Positions 55,705 through 64,000 of a DNA stretch of 64,000 nucleotides are shown here, in pieces. The stretch's first letter is position 1, and each line of letters opens with the position of its first letter. The position numbers were made by a program, and so were the translations under genes. Source of the DNA: Sacculina carcini. Lineage: Eukaryota > Arthropoda > Thecostraca > Sacculinidae. The notes beneath the pieces were generated by a model, which worked only from the letters and a program-made list of their open reading frames with translations, did no database searches and was not told the DNA's origin. The stretch is taken from positions 8,464,306 through 8,528,305 of the forward strand of contig OU696573.1 in NCBI GenBank assembly GCA_916048095.2. The letters run 5' to 3'.

Positions 55705-55840
55705 ATAATACAAGTACTACACTACATTGTATTTCCACCTTGCGGTAGCCCCATGTACTGGAAGCGCCCTAACAGATGTAAAGATAAAGCGAGTTCGAGA
55801 AATAAAAGTTCAGTCGGGAAGATGAAATATAATGAAAAAA
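55705..55840 (+). repeat. (ATT)n-bordered repeat, copy 4, partial and inverted to copy 3
   Basis: Immediately across the (AAT)n from copy 3, in the other orientation: TTGCGGTAGCCCCATGTACT and GGAAGCGCCCTAACAGAT. More divergent than copies 1-3. Together with copy 3 it forms a head-to-head pair around the triplet repeat. Confidence 0.7.
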
Positions 55841-57191
55841 AAGCCAATGGATATGACCAGACCTCGTATATAACGCGCACCCAAACTTTAGTTGTTGTTC
55901 AGGCACAAACTTTTGCGCGTTATACTCGAATATATACGGTAATCAAATGAAATTATCAAATCAAAAGACTAAATGAGTGTATACGAGTATATACACAATC
56001 GTGTAACAGATTGGTTGAAATAATATAGTAACGCATAATGAAGTAGAGCAGTATAATCACAATGAACAAAATAATATAAGTAATCAATAAATGAAACTAA
56101 AAACCTACCAGTATGTTACTGTTGGTATGTGCACCTCAAGTTAATGCTGGTATGTACACGTCACACAAAACCAGATCGGAGAAAACGTTTAAAAGGGAAC
56201 ATAAAAACCACGTAAGTATTCAGAAAGACTACAGACATGCACACACACACACACACACACACACACTCGCATGTGTACACAGTGGCTTCAATTCACAATT
56301 TTTCCATAATTTGTAAATAGATAGTCATAAATATGAATTTGCTAAAACGGCCAACCATAAATATGAATAAACCGAGAATAAATCAATAAACAAATAAGTA
56401 AATATGTAGCAATAAAAATCCAATCAACTGACACTCCAAAATATCTATCCGCTAACACTCCGTAATGAATAACAACTAGCTACGAATATGATTTAATAGA
56501 AAAGTTATCGTGTCTAGTCGGTGCTCACCTGCCAATCTACCAGGATATCATCAGCATTCACTTGATTCAGTGGAGAAGTGAGCAAACACAAATATGATCG
56601 TTCACATGCCTCACTGGCGGTTACAGGTCATGCTTGCGAAGTTGCGGCTCCAATAGTGTTGTCACGCATCAAAATCACAACGGCCTAAGGCATATATCGA
56701 TCAAACACGTAAACACCGCTATTGATCAAGCCGTACTCAATTGCTGGTTCAAACATGCCGTGAAAAATGGACGCATTATATCACCATCACGTGACCCTGT
56801 TCACACCCTCTCTCTCTCCCTCGTTCGCTCATTTTCTATCCTCTTTTCATCCATCAGGTAAGGTAAGGTGGTATGTATGTATAAATCGCAATTATTCACA
56901 CACAGTTTCAGATGCGCTGCATACGAGCAATATCGAACGCAAATATGGAAGAAGATATGACATCAAGGAAACTTATACATATTACATAATGATTCAGCAA
57001 CAACAAGATGAAAACAAATATCAAATACATTTTGATCACATACGCAGACATTTCGATCAACTATACACTTTTTCGAAGATAAATAACTAACGTATATATT
57101 TGCAAAATTTGATTTCAATAAATAATTTAGAGTTTTCAGTGACAATAGGTATTTATTGAAATACTAGGAACGCGAACAAATATATAAAAAT

Positions 57192-57225
<34 letters not shown>
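55841..57225. other. No gene recognised
   Basis: Has a (CA)n microsatellite at 56239-56267 and a (TA)n run at 57189-57226 next to the Helitron start. Frames at 56634-57090 show no family motif. Confidence 0.5.
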
Positions 57226-57228
<3 letters not shown>

Positions 57229-60200
57229 ATATATATATAAGAGATCCTCTGTGTATCTGTGTGTCTGTCTGTGTGTCTGTTCGACCCTCCTTGGTCCATT
57301 TTCTATCAGCTATTATTCGGCCACCACTTAGCCTACCCGCTAACAATTTATACCATCAGGTTGGAAATTTTCTTGTCTACACTTTAGATTAAATTTTAAA
57401 TTTCAAAAATGAAATCAAAAAAAGTTATAGCGGTGAAAAGACAAAATGAACCCTGAAAAATGCGAAAATTGTGGTCAATGCTCTGCCATCTACTCCTCAT
57501 AAACCAGAAATGGTACAGCCAAACAGATTATACCACTGTGTAGAGAATTTTCTGTTCTACAAGATAGGTTATAATTCATATCCAAAAATAGAACATAAAA
57601 GATGTAAACATGACAAAATTTCAATCTATATTCAAAATTATATTTATACTCCACGCGTCCGATTTTCTATACTTTTTTCTCTATGTATCAAAAACTAATT
57701 ATCACACAACTAAATAAATAATACCATCATGCTGGGAATTTTGTTTGCTACAATACGGTATAATGTTTAATTTTCCAAAGTGTATTAAAAAAAAGTTACG
57801 GCGGTGTGAAGTCAAAATGACAAAGTCAAAAATGCAAAATTAGCACTGGAAACCGTGAATGTTTTGGTAAATATTCCCCTATCTATTCCTCATAAACCAG
57901 CAATGGTACAGCTATAAAAATTATACTATTGTGTAGATACTTTTGTGTTCTACAAGAAAAGTTATAATTTATACCCACAAATGATACAAAAAATGTGTAA
58001 AATTGGCAAAATTGTCAAATACATCCAAAATTACACTTGATCACCGGGCGCCTAAATTAATTCATTTTTCTACCTATTTCTCAGGAACTCTTTGTTATAC
58101 ATGAAAATAAATTATACCATCGTGCTAGAAATTTTGTTTTCTACAATACGATATAATTTTTAATTTTCCAAAGTGTATCTAAAGGAAGTTAGGGCGATGT
58201 AAAGTCAAAATGTCATGTTGCCAATTTGACAGCTATTATGCGCACTTGCGATTACACATGAATATATACTGATTTAATTTCACTGAAGTCCAATCACAAT
58301 TTACGCACTTGCGATTACACAGGAATATACTACTGTGTAGAGAATTTTGTGTTCTACAATATAAGCTATAATTTATACCCACAAATGGTACAAAAATTGT
58401 GTAAAGTTGGCAAAATTGTCAAATACATCCAAAATTACACTTGATCACCGGGCGCCTAAATTAATTCATTTTTCTACCTATTTCTCAGGAACTATTTGTC
58501 ACACATTAAAATAAATTATATCATCGTGCTTGAAATTGTATTTTTTTAAATGCGGTATAATTCTTAATTTTCCAAAGTGTATCTGAAGGAAGTGACGGCG
58601 GTGTAAAGTCAAAAGGACATATTGCCAATTTGACAGCTATTATGCGCACTTGCGATTACACAGGAATATACTACTGTGTAGAGAATTTTGTGTTCTACAA
58701 GAAAAGGTGTAATTTATACCCACAAATGATACAAAAAACGTGTAAAATTGGCAAAATTCTCAAATACATCCAAAATGACACTTGAACACCGGGTGACTAC
58801 AATTTATTCATTTTTATACCCATTTCTCAGGAACTATTTGTCATACATTAAAATTAATTATACCATCGTGCTAGAAATTTTGTTTCCTACAGTACGGTAT
58901 AATTATTAATTTTCCAAAGTGTATCTAAAGGAAGTTACGCCGGTGTAAAGTCAAAATGTCATGTTGCCAATTTGACAGCTATTATGCGTACTTGCGATTA
59001 CACATGAATATACACTGATTAAATTTCACTGAAGTCCAATCACAATTTACGCACTTGCGATTACACAGGAATATACTACTGTGTAGAGAATTTTGTGTTC
59101 TACAAGATAAGCTATAATTTATACCCACAAATGATACAAAAAACGTGTAAAATTGGCAAAATTCTCAAATACATCCAAAATTACACTTGAACACCGGGCG
59201 ACTAAAATTAATTCATTTTTCTACTATTTCTCAGTAACTATTTGTTACACATAAAAATAAATTATACCATCGTTCTAGAAATCTTTTCTTCTACAATACG
59301 GTATAATTTGTAATTTTCCAAAGGGTATCTGAAGGAAGTTACGGCGGTGTAAAGTCAAAAGGACATATTGCCAATTTGACAGCTATTATGCGCACTTGCG
59401 ATTACACAGGAATATACACCGATTAAATTTCACTGAAGCCCAATCACAATTAAGAATGCATCATATTATCTCCAAGCATGGATGGTGTGGTTTTATTGCG
59501 TACAGTTTAATTAATGCTACACTCTACTGAATATAAAGGCTTTATTGTCCTCAATAACGTTCCGCACGACGGGCGGGTAAAATGCTATTGGGAACAAAGT
59601 AAACTACTGAATTTAACTGTGTAATTTAATTGGTTTAATTTCAAGTTGCATAAGCATAAGTTGCATAAGGATATGGGCTGCAATATCATGTAATGCCAAC
59701 TTATGCTGTTTTAGCGGAAGCATTAACCTGGAATTATAGAGATGACAGAAGGTTGCATTGTTTTGATAGTGTTGTGGAAAAACATGTTTTCTAAATTGAA
59801 ACATAAATTTCACATTTAGACTTTTAGATTAGCTATAACTTTCCTGTGGGTTTGTTTTTCTTTTTCAATTTGCACTAATTTTTTTATGAATTGAATATTA
59901 ATTATATTTTATGAACTGTTCCGCACGACGGGCGAATTAAATGTATCTATAAAGAGTGGGTTTAAATGATAGCGAGGTATATGATATTTTGCTAGCAGTA
60001 AATATTCTAGCGATAAAAGTAGAATAGCTCTTAAGCAAATGATTTTGGAGAATGATGTGAACCTTTAAATATATTTTGCGATCTGATGATATATGTATTA
60101 GGAATAATACGTAGCAGAATATAGATTGCATAATATAATATCGGCTGTAATATCAAGGGCTGCATTATCGATGTAATCCAAAAAATAACAACTGTATGAA

Positions 60201-61315
60201 TATGATGCATTAGTGGAAGCATTAACCGGGAATTATGAGATAATATGATAATGGTGTAAAATTATATCGCATTATGCAACAAATGTGAATTTAGCTACCT
60301 TACAGTTTGGTCCCGATACTATATTGGCGGGTTGAGAGAAAAGTATTGGTGGGTCGCGTGTTTGGGACCCCTGGGGTAGATAATCTCGGTCTTCTGATTA
60401 CAAATTATGATCGCATCAGTATATTTTGTGATCACAAACTAATAAGTTAAATCACCTCAGACTAGGCTGAGAGCGGTCAAGATTGAATGGTTGGGTTGGG
60501 TTGGGTAGGTTTGACTCAGGTTATATTGGGTTTTAATGATAGCGGAAAATATATAAATTTTAACAATAAATATTATAGCGGTAAAAGTGAAATAGTACTT
60601 AAGCAAATGATATTGGGGAATGATGTTAAGTAATAAATATAGTTTGGAAACAGTCTGATGAAAAGATTTCATCATCTTTCATTGTTTGTTTCGTGTTTGT
60701 GTTCTGAATTATACCACACGACGGGCAGATTTATATATCAGGCGGGTTGAGGGATAATATTTGTCAAAATAAGAACAAAAATATTCACATTTAGACTTTT
60801 CTATTGGTTAAGATATTTATAGGTTACATTTTTTGCTTTTCAATTTGTATTCATTATATTTTATGGATTTGATATGAATTTTATTGTATGAATTGTTCCG
60901 CACGACGGGTGGGTTTAAAAAAGTGTTTTTAGATCATTTTTTCAAATGGTTCATTTAAAAAAAGGTTTTTTTTTTAAAATAAAAATGTTCCGCGGGCAGC
61001 AACTATAGACAATAGAACGTTCAATTTACCCTGTAGAATTAATCCATACACAAAACCAATGGATTTGACTTCAAGATGCAGAACGGATCGTGTTCGAGTT
61101 CTGAATTATTCAGCACGACGGGCGGGTTTAAAAATGACTCAGGCGGACTGAGGGGAAATATTGTGTCGAAATAAAAATAATTAAACTTATAATTTTCAAT
61201 TGATTAATATTTTTATGAGTGTACCCTATTTCATTTTTATTTTTCCATATTTTTTATTAATTGAATATGAATTTCATGTTATGAATTGCTCCGCACAACG
61301 GGCGGGTTTTAATGC
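57226..61315 (+). mobile_element. Non-autonomous Helitron, subfamily A, with long tail array
   Basis: Starts TCTATATATATATAAGAGAT after a (TA)n run. Its first 400 bases are nearly the same as those at 61780 and 21252. Tandem 341/404/405-base units follow (CACCGGG word at 58042, 58446, 58787, 59192), then spaced CCGCACGACGGGCGGG hairpins (about 59562, 59919, 60897 and others). It ends CCGCACAACGGGCGGGTTTTAATGCTA at about 61315, where another unit begins. No Rep/helicase. Confidence 0.82.
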
Positions 61316-61779
61316 TATATATATACATAAAGAAGAAATTATCTGTCTGTCTGTGTATGTGTGCTTGAATATGAGGTGACATAATTGCGCTGGCTCATGG
61401 TTCGCTGGTTCAATTATCAGGGGCTTCAAACGCAAACGAAGCGATGGCTCATTTTTATGAAATAAAAATGTCCCGCGGGCAGCAATAAAACGTTCAATTT
61501 CACCGTATAGAATGAATTCATATACAAAACTAATGGATTTGACTTCAAGAACCAGAACGGATGGTGTTCGAGTTCTGAATTTTTCCTCACGTCGGGCGGG
61601 TTTAAATATGAGGCGGGTTGAGTGAAAATATTTTGTCAAAATAAAATTAAAAATAATGAAACTTAGACTTTTTAATTGATTAAGGTCTTCATGAGTTTGC
61701 CTTATTTATTTTTAATTTGCAATATTTTTATGAATTGTTCCGCACAACGGGCGGGTTTTAATGCGGTTTTAATGCTATA
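61316..61779 (+). mobile_element. Non-autonomous Helitron, subfamily B
   Basis: A unit of about 460 bases starting TATATATACATAAAGAAGAA and CTGTCTGTCTGTGTATG, with AATATGAGGTGACATAATTG, CGCAAACGAAGCGATGG and AATGTCCCGCGGGCAGCAAT, ending CCGCACAACGGGCGGGTTTTAATGC...GCTA. Internal hairpin word TCACGTCGGGCGGG at about 61587. The same module appears, partly, near 24310-24762, 63263-63605 and 63822-64000. Confidence 0.8.
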
Positions 61780-63262
61780 TCTATATATATAAAAGAGATC
61801 CTCTGTGTGTCTGTCTGTGTGTGTGTGTGTCTGTGTGTGTGTTCGACCCTCCTTGGTCCATTTTCTATCAGCTATTATTCGGCCACCACTCAGCCTACCC
61901 GCTAACAATTTATACCATCACGTTGGAAATTTTCTTGTCTACACTTTAGATTAAATTTTAAATTTCAAAAATGAAATAAAAAAAAGTTATAGCGGTGAAA
62001 AGACAAAATGAACCCTGAAAAATGCGAAAATTGTGGTCAATGCACTGCCATCTACTCCTCATAAACCAGAAATGGTACAGCCAAACAGATTATACCACTG
62101 TGTAGAGAATTTTCTGTTCTACAAGATAGGTTATAATTCATATCCAAAAATAGAACATAAAAGATGTAAACATGACAAAATTTCAATCTATATTCAAAAT
62201 TATATTTAAACTCCACGCGTCCGATTTTCTATACTTTTTTCTCTATGTATCAAAAACTAATTATCACACAACTAAATAAATAATACCATCATGCTGGGAA
62301 TTTTGTTTGCTACAACACGGTATAATTTTTAATTTTCCAAAGTGTATTGAAAAAAAGTTACGGCGGTGTGAAGTCAAAATGACAAAGTCAAAAATGCAAA
62401 ATTAGCACTGGAAACCGTGAATGTTTTGGTAAATATTCCCCTATCTATTCCTCATAAACCAGCAATGGTACAGCTATGAAAATTATACTATTGTGTAGAT
62501 AATTTTGTGTTCTACAAGAAAAGTTATAATTTATACCCACAAATGATACAAAAAATGTGTAAAATTGGCAAAATTGTCAAATACATCCAAAATTACACTT
62601 GATCACCGGGCGCCTAAATTAATTCATTTTTCTACCTATTTCTCAGGAACTATTTGTCACACATTAAAATAAATTATATCATCGTGCTGGAAATTGTATT
62701 TTTTAAAATGCGGTATAATTCTTAATTTTCCAAAGTGTATCTGAAGGAAGTGACGGCGGTGTAAAGTCAAAAGGACATATTGCCAATTTGACAGCTATTA
62801 TGCGCACTTGCGATTACACAGGAATATACTACTGTGTAGAAAATTTTGTGTTCTACAAGAAAAGGTGTAATTTATACCCACAAATGATACAAAAAACGTG
62901 TAAAATTGGCAAAATTCTCAAATACATCCAAAATTACACTTGAACACCGGGTGACTACAATTTATTCATTTTTATACCCATTTCTCAGGAACTATTTGTC
63001 ATACATTAAAATTAATTATACCATCGTGCTAGAAATTTTGTTTCCTACAGTACGGTATAATTTTTAATTTTCCAAAGTGTATCTGAAGGAAGTTACGCCG
63101 GTGTAAAGTCAAAATGTCATGTTGCCAATTTGACAGCTATTATGCGTACTTGCGATTACACATGAATATACACTGATTAAATTTCACTGAAGTCCAATCA
63201 CAATTTACGCACTTGCGATTACACAGGAATATACTACTGTGTAGAGAATTTTGTGTTCTACA
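61780..63262 (+). mobile_element. Non-autonomous Helitron, subfamily A, truncated
   Basis: Starts TCTATATATATAAAAGAGAT directly after the 3' end of the preceding B unit. It contains 341-base units (CACCGGG at 62604 and 62945). It stops at 63262 within the word GTTCTACAAG, where B-type sequence (CAAACGAAGCGATGGCTC) takes over. Confidence 0.82.
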
Positions 63263-64000
63263 AGCAAACGAAGCGATGGCTCATTTTTATGCAATAAAAA
63301 TGTCCCGCGAGTAGCAATAAAACGTTCAATTTCACCGTATAGAATGAATTCATATACAAAACTAATGGATTTGACTTCAAGAACCAGAACGGATGGTGTT
63401 CGAGTTCTGAATTATTCCTCACGTCGGGCGGGTTTAAATATGAGGGGGGTTGAGTGAAAATATTTTGTCAAAATAAAATTAAAAATAATGAAATTTAGAC
63501 TTTTTAATTGATTAAGGACTTCATGAGTTTGCCTTATTTATTTTTAGTTTGCAATATTTTTATGAATTGTTCCGCACAACGGGCGGGTTTTAATGCGGTT
63601 TTAATGCTATATATATACATAAAGAAGAAATTATCTGTCTGTCTATGTATGTATGCTTGAATATGAGGTGACATAATTGCGCTGGTTCATGGTTCGCTGG
63701 TTCAATGATCAGGGGCTTCAAACGCAAACGAAGCGATGGCTCATTTTTATGAAATAAAAATGTCCCGCGGGCAGTTATTCATGTTATGAATTGCTCCGCA
63801 CAACGGGCGGGTTTTAATGCTATATATATACATAAAGAAGAAATTATCTGTCTGTCTGTGTATGTATGCTTGAATATGAGGTGACATAATTGCGCTGGCT
63901 CATGGTTCGCTGGTTCAATTATCAGGGGCTTCAAACGCAAACGAAGCGATGGCTCATTTTTATGAAATAAAAATGTCCCGCGGGCAGCAATAAAACGTTC
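63263..64000 (+). mobile_element. Chain of subfamily B Helitron units, running off the window
   Basis: Three consecutive B pieces: 63263-63605 (5' end missing), about 63606-63821 (with an internal deletion) and 63822-64000 (cut by the window end). Each junction is ...GGGCGGGTTTTAATGCTA followed by TATATATACATAAAGAAG, that is 3' end to 5' end. Confidence 0.8.

Overview
This is an intron-rich, AT-leaning animal genome segment, not a prokaryotic one. It has spliced metazoan genes with long introns, tRNA-derived SINEs, several LINE clades, Ty3/gypsy elements, piggyBac, mariner, hAT-like elements, Helitrons and many microsatellites. The mix fits a marine invertebrate, perhaps a lophotrochozoan, but no sequence here fixes the phylum.

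Two host genes can be read and they converge tail to tail. On the plus strand, 28504-28715 and 29293-29415 are the last two coding exons of cytosolic cysteinyl-tRNA synthetase (CARS1). I found none of its catalytic exons. On the minus strand, 30247-41236 is a complete TTLL1-type tubulin polyglutamylase gene. Its eight coding exons join in phase to a 408-residue product with conserved ATP-grasp motifs. The stop codons of the two genes are 831 bases apart.

Most of the rest is layered transposons. 1-3540: flank and a dead jockey-like LINE. 3649-10078: a broken Ty3/gypsy element with 157-base LTRs, its integrase split by a piggyBac at TTAA. 10149-11113: an element with 118-base near-identical terminal inverted repeats. 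11756-17290: two LINEs, head to head around a (CA/TG)n-rich core. 19049-20611: a 1.56-kb hAT-like non-autonomous element with a perfect 8-base duplication. 20936-25210: an (ATT)n-bordered repeat split by a 3.5-kb Helitron. 25241-25457: octamer (ATGCAAAT) motifs at 21-base steps. Inside TTLL1 introns: an almost homogeneous 10 x 41-base minisatellite and a second hAT-like copy carrying a SINE.

42360-52850 is a pile-up: a second copy of the ATT repeat, gypsy fragments, an L2-like LINE inside them, a plus-strand LINE joined 3' end to 3' end with a jockey/I-like LINE, and a mariner fragment. 53850-54730 holds a 45-base minisatellite and a plus-strand SINE. 55295-55840 holds the third and fourth ATT-repeat copies, inverted. 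57226-64000 is a chain of Helitron modules, joined 3' end to 5' end, with internal 341/405-base tandem units. The best structural result is an in-window empty site that dates and delimits the first Helitron exactly.
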